Of a stretch of 44,625 bases of DNA, positions 25,357-32,457 are shown in pieces. The first letter of the stretch is position 1. Each line of letters opens with the position of its first letter. Source of the stretch: Acetatifactor muris (lineage in GTDB: Bacteria > Bacillota > Clostridia > Lachnospirales > Lachnospiraceae). The position numbers and the translations under genes are program-made. The notes beneath the pieces were generated by a model. It worked only from the letters and a program-made list of their open reading frames with translations. It was not told the origin of the DNA and did no database searches. The DNA lies in contig JAMPHD010000022.1 in assembly GCA_023663635.1 (NCBI GenBank), positions 1 to 44,625 of the forward strand, given 5' to 3'.

Positions 25357-25752
25357 ATGGCTAAGACAGAGAGATACTACGGTACAGGTAGAAGAAAGAA
25401 AGCGATCGCCAGAGTATATCTGGTACCCGGAAAGGGTAATGTGACCATCAACAAGAGAAGTATGGACGAGTATTTTGGCCTTGAGACCTTGAAGGTTATC
25501 GTTCGTCAGCCCATGGTGGCCACCGATACCGCTGAGAAATATGACGTGATCGTAAACGTGAAGGGCGGCGGTTACACCGGCCAGGCAGGCGCCGTGAGAC
25601 ACGGCATTGCCAGAGCATTGCTCCAGGTGGACGGCGAGTACAGACCCGTGCTGAAGAAAGCCGGATTCCTGACCAGAGACCCTCGTATGAAAGAGAGAAA
25701 GAAGTATGGTCTGAAGGCAGCGAGACGCGCGCCTCAGTTCTCAAAACGATAA
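25357..25752 (+). CDS. rpsI: 30S ribosomal protein S9
   Basis: A small-subunit ribosomal protein of 131 residues. Contains [42 protein letters not shown], and the basic tail RRAPQFSKR whose last residues reach the P-site tRNA. AAGGAGG precedes the ATG. The final codons TCAAAACGATAA (25741-25752) are nearly repeated at 34956-34967, so the gene end appears to be the integration site of the following element, which restores the reading frame. Confidence 0.97.
   Translation: MAKTERYYGTGRRKKAIARVYLVPGKGNVTINKRSMDEYFGLETLKVIVRQPMVATDTAEKYDVIVNVKGGGYTGQAGAVRHGIARALLQVDGEYRPVLKKAGFLTRDPRMKERKKYGLKAARRAPQFSKR
25741..25752. other. Candidate left attachment core (attL) in the rpsI 3' end
   Basis: TCAAAACGATAA forms the last codons of rpsI and matches 34956-34967 at 11 of 12 positions. 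It is next to the integrase end of the element. Confidence 0.45.
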
Positions 25753-25813
25753 TAAATTGCATATCATATATTGCAAAAATATTGAAAGTTCAGTGTTAAA
25801 AGCGTTGTGCGAT

Positions 25814-25863
25814 TTGCTTAGACGGTATGCGGAAATATACAAGTTGCTTACAGGTTGCTTACA
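25814..25863. repeat. Repeated TTGCTTA sites near the left end (possible integrase arm sites)
   Basis: TTGCTTA occurs at 25814-25820, 25844-25850 and 25855-25861. The last two are part of the tandem unit GTTGCTTACA (25843-25852 and 25854-25863). A similar TTGTTGCCTACAAAA lies near the right end (about 34904-34918). Confidence 0.5.
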
Positions 25864-25880
25864 CAAAAAAGCAAAATTCT

Positions 25881-25912
25881 ACCCCCGGAATCAATGCCGG
25901 GGGTTATTTTTT
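25881..25912. terminator. Terminator between rpsI and the convergent integrase
   Basis: ACCCCCGG at 25881-25888 pairs with CCGGGGGT at 25897-25904 around an 8-nt loop, followed by TTATTTTTT. The T-run faces transcription from rpsI; the A-rich left side allows leftward use as well. Confidence 0.8.
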
Positions 25913-26964
25913 CATATCAGGTCAATAGCATCAATTAGCTGCTGAATTTCAAAATGAGTGTAGACAGTTTCTGTTACTGACTGCCCTTTATGACCGACAA
26001 TCTTTTTGATGATTTTGTCATCTACCCCGGCAGCAGTCAGAAGTGAAATGCAAGTGTGCCGGGTGTCATGGGGGCGGTGGTTCGGCATCCCCATTTGGTC
26101 AACAAAGGGCTTCCAGTAGGAATCATAATAATTGCGATACACAAAATGTTTTGCATCAGGAGTGGACAACAGGTATTCACAATCATTTTTATTGTACCAG
26201 TATTCAAAGAAGGGCAAGACCTTCTTTGCAATGGGTGCTTTCCTGACCCCTGATTCTGTTTTGGATGCAGTTATATCAAACCACCGTTCATTTAGGTTCA
26301 CATTTTCTTTTTTCAGGTCAAGCAGTTCACCGATTCTGCAACCGCAGTATATCAGCATCAGGATAACGCTGATATATTCGTTGGTGTCCTTCCATTTCCA
26401 AACAGTTTTAATTTCAGCAGAACTAAAGGGCATTCTGTCTATGGCATCAGGGTTCTTGTCTTTGTACTGGGTAATGTCAACATACTGGGAATAGTCCTTT
26501 GAACAAATATCATTTTCCATGGCAAATTTATACATAACAGTGAAAAGAACCTTTAATTTCCGCAATGTGGGGTAATTTTTACCGCAAGTATCAACAATGC
26601 CCTGTAAGTGGCTTTTCCTTATGTCGTTGAATCGCATGGAATACAACATTTCACACAGCTTGTATGAAGCATTATAGCCATTGATATTAGATTTTGATAT
26701 TTTTGGGTAATGCTCTGCTGACCATTTTTCAAATACTTCTGCAAAAGTGGTCTTGTTGGCGTCCATGTCGTAAGGGTTTTCATTGTAGTGTGCCAATGCA
26801 ACCAGTGCTTCACTTTGGGTTTCGTAATATCCCAAGTATTTGTATTTCCAGTGTGTTGTTCCGTCTGTGTCCACTTTCCTTGATACGGTGATACGGACAG
26901 CCCAAGGTTTACGCCTGTTACCGGGCAACTTGTAAACGCTGCCATATCCATTAGGCAGTTTCAT
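25912..26964 (-). CDS. int: Tyrosine recombinase / phage-type integrase
   Basis: A 350-residue site-specific recombinase. The N-terminal arm-binding part begins KLPNGYGSVYKLPGNRRKPWAVRI, a core-binding SAM-like domain covers about 65-150, and the catalytic domain carries Arg in CGCRIGELLDL, HDTRHTCISLL (H-x-x-R), the VGHKG box and the nucleophile Tyr in TETVYTHF. ATG 26964 is chosen with AAAGGAAG about 10 nt upstream; the longer in-frame start at 27006 lacks a site. It lies at the left end, reading towards rpsI, as in elements that use an rpsI 3' end. It should integrate and, with an excisionase, excise the element. Confidence 0.93.
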   Translation of the reverse strand: MKLPNGYGSVYKLPGNRRKPWAVRITVSRKVDTDGTTHWKYKYLGYYETQSEALVALAHYNENPYDMDANKTTFAEVFEKWSAEHYPKISKSNINGYNASYKLCEMLYSMRFNDIRKSHLQGIVDTCGKNYPTLRKLKVLFTVMYKFAMENDICSKDYSQYVDITQYKDKNPDAIDRMPFSSAEIKTVWKWKDTNEYISVILMLIYCGCRIGELLDLKKENVNLNERWFDITASKTESGVRKAPIAKKVLPFFEYWYNKNDCEYLLSTPDAKHFVYRNYYDSYWKPFVDQMGMPNHRPHDTRHTCISLLTAAGVDDKIIKKIVGHKGQSVTETVYTHFEIQQLIDAIDLI

Positions 26965-27081
26965 AAAATAAGCACTTCCTTTCTTAAAAATAGGTGCATT
27001 TAACAAAGGAATGTGCTATACTGTATTTGTCTTGGACAGTAACAGCATATTCCTTTATATGGGTTTATGGGTTACATCTAT

Positions 27082-27116
27082 TCAAACCGTTCCGGCTGCA
27101 ACCGGGGCGGTTTTTT
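27082..27116. terminator. GC hairpin with T-run between integrase and repressor genes
   Basis: AACCG-TCCGG pairs with CCGG-GGCGGTT around a short loop, with T-run at 27111-27116. Both flanking genes are on the minus strand, so the T-run faces the wrong way for strong termination of the repressor mRNA. It may act weakly in either direction. Confidence 0.4.
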
Positions 27117-27120
27117 AGCG

Positions 27121-27663
27121 TTATTTGAATCTATCAGGTATCATTTCAGGCGGTATTGGGGTATCAAGTTCTTTCAAGTATTCCCTGACCGCTTCTTCCT
27201 CTGGTCTGCTGTCCTTCATTCTTTCCACAAGGGAAGGTATTGAAGCCTTGGTTGATTTATACAGGGCATCTATATCACCGTCATATAGAATGAACTGCCC
27301 TGAACCTTCACCAACAAGATAGTAATGCCCTGAACCATATTTCCCTTCAAGGTCTTTATCTTCCACTTTTCCGTAAATATCGGTCAAAATGGCAATGATA
27401 CCCTTTTCGGCATTGACTTCCTTTTCCAACCGCTGATATTCAGAAGTACTTTTGTACTGCTCTATTGTGAACCGCTCCATAATGTCAACGATATTCACAC
27501 CCAAAGCAGAAGCAATTTTGTCAACTGTTTCTATTTTGGGGTTGGCTTTACCAAGTTCATATTGCCTTATCTGAACTTCGTTCATTTGGCATAATTCCCC
27601 CAACTGTTTTTGGGTCAACCCATTTTCTTTCCTGATTCTTCGGATATTTTCACCTACTGTCAT
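27121..27663 (-). CDS. XRE-family repressor (CI/Stl-like position)
   Basis: A 180-residue protein. The N-terminal HTH_3 domain (about 1-58) reads GENIRRIRKENGLTQKQLGELCQMNEVQIRQYELGKANP. The C-terminal half is acidic with no recognised domain and no S24 peptidase motif. ATG 27663 has AAGGTGA upstream; a longer start 11 codons earlier is rejected. It is divergent from a small Cro-like gene across a region with several CAGAA/TTCTG inverted repeats, the usual switch arrangement. A satellite repressor of this kind is often relieved by a helper protein rather than by RecA, but that is inference. Confidence 0.85.
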   Translation of the reverse strand: MTVGENIRRIRKENGLTQKQLGELCQMNEVQIRQYELGKANPKIETVDKIASALGVNIVDIMERFTIEQYKSTSEYQRLEKEVNAEKGIIAILTDIYGKVEDKDLEGKYGSGHYYLVGEGSGQFILYDGDIDALYKSTKASIPSLVERMKDSRPEEEAVREYLKELDTPIPPEMIPDRFK

Positions 27664-27712
27664 TTTCTCACCTTCTTTCTGAACCAAGTATAGCACATAT
27701 AGCGAAAAAATA

Positions 27713-27796
27713 ACAGAAGAAAAAAATTCTCTTTTGGGGCTTGACAGAATAATAAACTTCTGATAAAGTTATCATAACAGAAGAAAAGGCTTCTGT
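27713..27796. promoter_or_regulatory. Repressor operators in the divergent switch region
   Basis: Three related sites: ACAGAAG at 27713-27719 with TTCT at 27727-27730, CAGAA at 27745-27749 with TTCTG at 27758-27762, and ACAGAAG at 27777-27783 with CTTCTGT at 27790-27796 (perfect 7-bp arms, 6-nt gap). TTGACA at 27741-27746 for the rightward promoter overlaps the middle operator. Confidence 0.65.
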
Positions 27797-27830
27797 CAAC
27801 GACAAATTTTCAAGAAAGGAAGTGCAATAC

Positions 27831-28031
27831 ATGATAATCAACAATTCAAAATTGCAGATTGCTTTGGCTACTGCCTGTATGAACCCCTATGATTTATGCA
27901 AGGCGGTAAACATCCAGTATCAGACATACAGACGGATTTCAGCCGGGAATAACTGCAAGCCCGCAACGGTTGGGAAGATTGCAAAGGCTCTGAATGTACC
28001 AGTTGAAAACCTGATTGATGTAGAGGTATGA
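27831..28031 (+). CDS. Small Cro-like HTH protein
   Basis: A 66-residue HTH_3 protein: LQIALATACMNPYDLCKAVNIQYQTYRRISAGNNCKPATVGKIAKALNVPVENL. ATG 27831 follows AAAGGAAG at 8 nt; an in-frame GTG at 27822 overlaps that site. It is the first rightward gene after the switch region and could be a Cro-like antagonist, or serve as an excisionase-type protein. Confidence 0.8.
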   Translation: MIINNSKLQIALATACMNPYDLCKAVNIQYQTYRRISAGNNCKPATVGKIAKALNVPVENLIDVEV

Positions 28032-28035
28032 GCGG

Positions 28036-28215
28036 ATGAAAGATTACAGGGTAAGGTATTGGGAACAGGACGGACAGGAAAGCTATATGGAATTTAACAC
28101 TATGGAACAGGCACAATTATTTTATGACAGCCTGAACGGCATGGCAGAAATTCAGAAGTATGCCGAGGAAACCCATAGATATGAAATGGTTCTGCCACCC
28201 ACATTTGAATTTTAA
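28036..28215 (+). CDS. Short unrecognised protein (59 aa)
   Basis: Begins MKDYRVRYWEQDGQESYMEFNTMEQAQLFYDSL and ends in PPTFEF. I do not recognise a family. It starts 4 nt after the Cro-like stop codon with GAGG about 9 nt upstream, so the two genes are one transcription unit. The mixed aromatic and acidic composition and absence of membrane segments suggest a small soluble protein. Its start resembles many mobile-element accessory peptides, but no role can be given. Confidence 0.6.
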   Translation: MKDYRVRYWEQDGQESYMEFNTMEQAQLFYDSLNGMAEIQKYAEETHRYEMVLPPTFEF

Positions 28216-28230
28216 AAGGCAGCAGAACGC

Positions 28231-28480
28231 AGCAGCTCTTTTATAAGATTTGTGTGTTTGGTGTTGGTCAACAAGTTTTGTTCATTTTTAAGGTGAAAAT
28301 GTTCAGCGGTTCAGGGAAAGCAACGCTTGAAAAATTCCCTTGTCGGTCAGCAAGTTTTCAGGCTTTATTGTGAAACCTGATAAGGGGCGGTTCTCCCTGA
28401 CATTCGAGTGAACAGGCGGGAAGTATGGAAACCGCTTGATAAATTCATACCCAACACACAATTTTTATAAAAGGGCTGCT
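28231..28480 (+). ncRNA. Candidate large structured RNA, unclassified
   Basis: This intergenic segment is closed by a long terminal stem: 28231-28261 pairs with 28451-28480 over about 28 bp (two wobbles, one mismatch, one bulge). Inside are several hairpins: AACAA/TTGTT near 28270, CATTTT/AAAATG at about 28283-28301, AGGGAA/TTCCCT at about 28313-28341, CAGG-TTT/AAA-CCTG at about 28359-28379, and GCGGTT/AACCGC at about 28387-28435 enclosing CCTG/CAGG. The motif GGTCARCAAGTTTT occurs twice (about 28266 and 28345). No ORF with a ribosome site is present. The strand is assumed from the flanking genes. Confidence 0.6.
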
Positions 28481-28578
28481 GTCGGTACAGGTTGTTGCAG
28501 CAACCTAAGAAGATGTAACCCAAGGCAACTAAATCAAGGAATAGTTTAAAGCGTATAGAAAATATTTAGCGAAAGGAA
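28481..28578 (+). promoter_or_regulatory. Leader between the structured RNA and the primase gene
   Basis: Contains a hairpin AGGTTG/CAACCT (28489-28506) right after the structured RNA, then an AT-rich leader and GAAAGGAAG before the primase start. Confidence 0.4.
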
Positions 28579-30504
28579 GTGAGAAAGAAGGTGATAGATT
28601 TTGATGGAACAGGGCTTTACAAAGGCTTTGTGAAGAATCAGAAGGGGAAGAAATACCCCGGCAGAAACCCGCAGCTTTTATCTTTATCGGAAGTGGATGC
28701 CTTTGACGGTTTCAGCGGTGTCATGTACCCCAATACAATCCTTTTGGATGCGGATGAAGAACCCTATAATGAGATTTTGCAGAATATCATCAAGGGGGAA
28801 AGGTTGGCTTGCTATATGACCAACAGGGAAAGCGGAAGGGGTGTCCATGCCCTGATGATTAACAGCAGCACATCATTGAAAAAGGCTGATAAAGTGATGC
28901 TTGCCTGTGGTATCGTTGTAGACTTCCATCCGGGGTATTCTCTGGCTTATGAGTGTCTAAAGTTCAGCGGTGTTGAACGCACCCCAATCTATAATGAACA
29001 GCCCTATCAGGAATTGCCAAAGTACTTCATACCGCTGCCAAAGTGCAACATTGACTTTGCCAATTTGGGGGAAGGTGACGGAAGGAACAGCACACTGTTC
29101 AGCTATATCCTGTCTTTGCAGAATGCCGGGTTCAGTGAAGATGACATTAAGGACACAATCAGGATAATCAACCAGTATGTGCTTGCTGAACCACTGGAAG
29201 AAAAAGAACTGGATGTTATTTTAAGGGATGAAGCGTTTAAAAAGTCGGTGTTCTTCCCAAAGAACAAGTTTTCGCATGATAAATTTGCGGAGCATATCAG
29301 GATGCAGCATCATGTGAAGAAAATTAACGGTCAGCTTCACATCTATGAAGGGGGTATCTATGTACCGGGCTATGATGGTGCGATTGAAAGGGCAATGGTG
29401 GGGGAAATCTCTTCCCTGACATCCAACCAAAGAAATGAAGTGCTGAAATACCTGAATGTGGTATGTATTGAGGAAGAACGAACCGCAGACCTGAACCTGA
29501 TAGCCTTTAAGAATGGCGTGTATAACCTGAACACTGACCAGTTAGAGCAGTTCAGCCCGCAGCACATAATCACCAACAAAATACCTTGGAATTATAACCC
29601 TGATGCAAAATCGGACTTGGTAGATAGTGTGCTTGATAAGCTGTCCTGTGGTGATGCGGATATAAGGTATTCACTGGAAGAAGTTGCCGGGGCTTGCCTG
29701 TATCGGTCTGCTGCCATTGGTGGCGGTATGGCTGCTATATTGGTAGGTGATAAGCACAACGGAAAAAGTACCTACATCCACATGGTAGAAGGTATGCTTG
29801 GAAAAGATAATTATTCCGCTGCTGATATGGGTACTTTGGGGGATAGGTTCATTACAATTACTTTATACGGTATGTTGGCAAACATTGGTGATGATATATC
29901 GAATGGCTATATTGCAGATACTTCAATATTCAAAAAACTGGTCACTGGTGAAAAAGTACAGGCAGAAAAAAAGGGCTTGCAGCCTATTAACTTTGAATCT
30001 TATGCAATGCACATTTATTCTGCAAATGACATACCGCACATGAAAGACCCTACCGGGGCAGTGCTTAGAAGGTTGCTTTTCATTCCCCTGAATGGGAAAT
30101 TTACAAAAGATACCCCCGGCTATGACCCTTTCATCAGGTACGAACTGGAACAGCCTGAACACATGGAATATTTCATACAGTTGGCTTTAGATGGGCTTGT
30201 GGAATTGCTAAGAAATAAGGCTTTTACGATTCCGGCAAAGTCAGAACAGCAGAAGGAAAGCTATGAAAGGGAAAACAACCCCATTCTTGCATTCATTGAT
30301 GATATAGGCAGAGAAAGCATTGTCAATGAACCGACTGCTGATGTGTACAAGCGGTATCAGGTATTTTGTGCAGACAATGGTTTTCAGCCGGGAAGTAACC
30401 TGACCTTTTCAAAGAGCATCAACCGGGCATTGGGTACAAAAACAGTTGATAGTCACATTGGAAAGGGTAAAGGAAGGAAAACTATTAGAATTTTTACCGA
30501 ATAG
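28579..30504 (+). CDS. Primase-helicase of the P4/satellite type
   Basis: A replication protein of 641 residues. The N-terminal part looks like an archaeo-eukaryotic primase-like domain: TILLDAD (about 53-59) with paired acids, then ESGRGVHALM (about 83-92). A PriCT-like helical segment GDGRNSTLFSYI follows at about 166-220. The C-terminal superfamily 3 helicase has Walker A VGDKHNGKST (about 389-398), GDDISNGYI and SANDIPHMKDPTGAVLRRL (sensor region). The GTG at 28579 or the GTG at 28591 could be the start; AAAGGAAG favours the second by spacing. It presumably primes and unwinds the element at its own origin, with iteron-like repeats directly downstream. Confidence 0.85.
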   Translation: MRKKVIDFDGTGLYKGFVKNQKGKKYPGRNPQLLSLSEVDAFDGFSGVMYPNTILLDADEEPYNEILQNIIKGERLACYMTNRESGRGVHALMINSSTSLKKADKVMLACGIVVDFHPGYSLAYECLKFSGVERTPIYNEQPYQELPKYFIPLPKCNIDFANLGEGDGRNSTLFSYILSLQNAGFSEDDIKDTIRIINQYVLAEPLEEKELDVILRDEAFKKSVFFPKNKFSHDKFAEHIRMQHHVKKINGQLHIYEGGIYVPGYDGAIERAMVGEISSLTSNQRNEVLKYLNVVCIEEERTADLNLIAFKNGVYNLNTDQLEQFSPQHIITNKIPWNYNPDAKSDLVDSVLDKLSCGDADIRYSLEEVAGACLYRSAAIGGGMAAILVGDKHNGKSTYIHMVEGMLGKDNYSAADMGTLGDRFITITLYGMLANIGDDISNGYIADTSIFKKLVTGEKVQAEKKGLQPINFESYAMHIYSANDIPHMKDPTGAVLRRLLFIPLNGKFTKDTPGYDPFIRYELEQPEHMEYFIQLALDGLVELLRNKAFTIPAKSEQQKESYERENNPILAFIDDIGRESIVNEPTADVYKRYQVFCADNGFQPGSNLTFSKSINRALGTKTVDSHIGKGKGRKTIRIFTE

Positions 30505-30690
30505 TGGCGGTGTTGGCGTAGTTATGGCGTAGATTATTGGCGTATTAAAAACATAATAAAAATAAGGCGTGGCGGTGTTGGCGTAGTTGCTTTTAACTTC
30601 TTATATACAATTTTTTGTTGATGTGTTACAAAAATTGAAAATATAAAAGTAATATAAATTTCTCTTTACACTTCGCCAACTGTGCCACGC
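30505..30690. repeat. Iteron-like GGCGTAG repeats, candidate replication origin
   Basis: TGGCGGTGTTGGCGTAGTT occurs perfectly at 30505-30523 and 30570-30588. Extra TGGCGTA copies lie at 30525-30531 and 30538-30544. An inverted, 16-of-20 copy lies at 30671-30690. Between them is a very AT-rich stretch (about 30589-30665). Iterons plus AT-rich DNA directly after a primase gene fit an origin. Confidence 0.6.
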
Positions 30691-30709
30691 ATAGAAAGAA
30701 GGTGATTAA

Positions 30710-30880
30710 ATGGAATGGTGTCCGTTGACTAAAGAGGACTGCAAAAAATGTTGTGCATGGTTCAGGGAAGATGAATGTGCTATTGCGGTGCTGCATGATA
30801 TAGCCAATGCACTGGACTTTGTTCAGGATGGAGTGAACGCACTGCAAGAAACAATAGAAAACAAGAATTTTTCAGAGTAG
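30710..30880 (+). CDS. Short Cys-rich protein (56 aa)
   Basis: Begins MEWCPLTKEDCKKCCAWF with cysteines at 4, 11, 14, 15 and 23, then a helical acidic tail. The spacing suggests a small metal-binding motif. AAGGTG stands about 6 nt before ATG 30710. I do not recognise a family beyond similar small Cys proteins in Firmicutes mobile elements. It lies between the candidate origin and the next gene. Confidence 0.65.
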   Translation: MEWCPLTKEDCKKCCAWFREDECAIAVLHDIANALDFVQDGVNALQETIENKNFSE

Positions 30881-30901
30881 AAAGGGAATAGGTGACAGAT
30901 T

Positions 30902-31291
30902 ATGAAAAAGGCAATCATTGAATTATTGGACAAGATGGATGAACGCAAGCTGAAACTGGTTTACTGCTATGCCAATTCGCTGACCGGGGAAAAATCGGAG
31001 GGAACATCTACCAGTGAAGGAGCGGTTCAGGCACATAACGGCAAACAGGTTTTAGAGAAGATGGAAGAATTTTCAGTATCTTTGGAGTGTCTAAGGGAAC
31101 AGGTTGACTTGCTTCAATGGCTGCTTGGTGAAATCACTTGTGGTAATGTGACGGACAAGGGAGAAGATGCAGCCATGGAATACATAAACAGGATCTGGTA
31201 TTTTTCCATTGGGCTTTCTGAACTTGCAAGGAAAAGGGAAAAGGAATTTGATGCAATCAGTGCCGATTTCAAAAAAATGCCCTTTGAGTAA
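30902..31291 (+). CDS. Unrecognised helical protein (129 aa)
   Basis: A mostly helical soluble protein: IIELLDKMDERKLKLVYCYANSL at the start, a Ser/Thr-rich linker (about 31-45), and a long helical region with VSLECLREQVDLLQWLLGEI. The opening resembles small accessory proteins of Clostridia integrative elements. No catalytic motif is visible. A weak GGTGAC-type site precedes the ATG. It starts 21 nt after the Cys-rich protein. Confidence 0.6.
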   Translation: MKKAIIELLDKMDERKLKLVYCYANSLTGEKSEGTSTSEGAVQAHNGKQVLEKMEEFSVSLECLREQVDLLQWLLGEITCGNVTDKGEDAAMEYINRIWYFSIGLSELARKREKEFDAISADFKKMPFE

Positions 31292-31316
31292 TCACAGGGA
31301 CTAAACAAAGGGCTTG

Positions 31317-31361
31317 CCACATGGTAAACATATGACCCGACAATCACAGTTTACCATGTGG
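31317..31361. repeat. 13-bp perfect inverted repeat
   Basis: CCACATGGTAAAC at 31317-31329 and its exact complement at 31349-31361, with a 19-nt loop. There is no T-run directly after it. It could be a protein-binding or transcription-pause site. Confidence 0.65.
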
Positions 31362-31460
31362 TGCTATATTTTATCAAGTACCAATTTTAAATGCTTATAT
31401 GGCGGTTATATGAAGCATCAGGGGGTGAAATCTTACCCTTTGGGTGCTGATATGCGTTTG

Positions 31461-31532
31461 AAGATGTTAAGAATTGTTAAGGTTGAAAGCACTATACAGG
31501 TCAAAAGATGTTAGGAATTGTTAAGGTTCAAG
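31461..31532 (+). repeat. Two 28-nt direct repeats, 44 bp apart
   Basis: AAGATGTTAAGAATTGTTAA and following bases (31461-31488) recur at 31505-31532 with 25 of 28 identities. They lie just upstream of the next small gene. Iteron-like binding sites are possible. Confidence 0.6.
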
Positions 31533-31567
31533 AGGCTATATCAGTGAACAGATAGGAAGGTGAACGG

Positions 31568-31753
31568 ATGGAGAACAGGACAAAAAACAGGGTAAAGGTT
31601 GCAATATCATATCAGGACATAAGGGACAGGGATGCAATACAGGCAGTTATCAAAGGGATGTTCCCTGATACCAAGGCGAAAGAAACAGGGCTGAAAGACG
31701 GTTATCTGCATACGGTCTTGACCGTTCCAAAGAAGCCCAATAACACAAAATAG
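31568..31753 (+). CDS. Short unrecognised protein (61 aa)
   Basis: MENRTKNRVKVAISYQDI at the start and YLHTVLTVPKKPNNTK at the end; a compact basic protein with a likely alpha/beta make-up. AGGAAGGTG about 7 nt before the ATG supports translation. No family recognised. Confidence 0.55.
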   Translation: MENRTKNRVKVAISYQDIRDRDAIQAVIKGMFPDTKAKETGLKDGYLHTVLTVPKKPNNTK

Positions 31754-31763
31754 GGGATTTTGT

Positions 31764-31793
31764 TTGACAATGCCCCCCTATATGTGGTATCCT
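31764..31793 (+). promoter_or_regulatory. Promoter of the structural gene module or of a short RNA
   Basis: TTGACA at 31764-31769, an 18-nt spacer and TATCCT at 31788-31793. It precedes a leader of about 90 nt that ends at the terminator at 31891. Confidence 0.5.
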
Positions 31794-31890
31794 ATCAGAA
31801 GAACAGAATACGGCATGAGTACCGCACCGCTTGGAATTTCATCCTTTCATCTGGCGGTGTTTAGTCTGGAATAGTTTGGCATGGCTATGA

Positions 31891-31949
31891 AGGGCATGGG
31901 AATAACCGATTTTTTGATTAGTTGGTCGGTTATCGCTCATGCCCTTTTT
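31891..31949 (+). terminator. Strong terminator or attenuator before the capsid module
   Basis: AGGGCATG (31891-31898) and ATAACCGA (31902-31909) pair with TCGGTTAT (31926-31933) and CATGCCCT (31938-31945), followed by a run of five T (31945-31949). It lies after a promoter and 51 nt before the scaffold gene. Confidence 0.75.
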
Positions 31950-32000
31950 GTTTGAAAAAATAGCCTACTTCGGGCGTAAAAAGAAGGGAGATTGAACAAA

Positions 32001-32438
32001 ATGTCTGAACAAATGAACCAAAACCAGAACGCAGACCCGGCAGCCGAACAGGAAACAGGGGGAAAGACCTTTACACAGGATGATGTGAACCGCATTGTTC
32101 AGGAAAGGCTTGCCAAGGAAAAGGCAAAGAACAGCGGTGAAGCTGACCTTGCAAAAAGGGAACAGGAACTTGCACAGCGGGAACTTCACATGACCGCCAA
32201 GGAACTGTTATCAGAAAAAGGCTTGCCAATGCAGCTTTTTGATGCTCTCAACTGCACTGACAAGGAAACACTGGAAAAGAGCATTGCAACCATAGAAACG
32301 GTATTCAATGAGTATAAGGCGAACGCCACAAGCAATATAAGGTTCAAAGGCTTTCAGCCGGGTTCAGGGAACAAGTCACCTGATGCCAACAGTGCGGAAG
32401 ATTTGGAGATTAGAAAAGCTATGGGGCTTCGCACTTGA
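32001..32438 (+). CDS. Phage scaffold-like protein (DUF4355 type)
   Basis: A 145-residue acidic, coiled-coil protein. FTQDDVNRIVQERLAKEKAK and the Glu/Gln/Ala-rich ELHMTAKELLSEKGLP form the pattern of capsid scaffolding proteins (DUF4355/gp20-like), which guide shell assembly and leave or are degraded. AGAAGGGAG stands 10 nt before ATG 32001; an in-frame TTG at 31992 is rejected. It sits directly before the capsid gene, the usual order. Confidence 0.8.
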   Translation: MSEQMNQNQNADPAAEQETGGKTFTQDDVNRIVQERLAKEKAKNSGEADLAKREQELAQRELHMTAKELLSEKGLPMQLFDALNCTDKETLEKSIATIETVFNEYKANATSNIRFKGFQPGSGNKSPDANSAEDLEIRKAMGLRT

Positions 32439-32457
32439 CGGAAAGGGAGCGTAAAAC

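Noticed and set aside
25757..25945. A 62-codon ORF after rpsI
   Set aside because: It covers the arm-site repeats and the terminator between rpsI and int and lacks a ribosome site.
28231..28480. RNase P RNA, tmRNA, 6S RNA or a T-box as explanation of the structured segment
   Set aside because: No RNase P core, no alanine-tRNA-like ends, no single open-bubble hairpin as in 6S and no T-box motif can be found.
31314..31514. A 66-codon ORF between the helical protein and the 61-aa protein
   Set aside because: It begins with TTG inside the 13-bp inverted repeat, has no ribosome site and runs through the direct repeats. Its composition does not resemble a protein.
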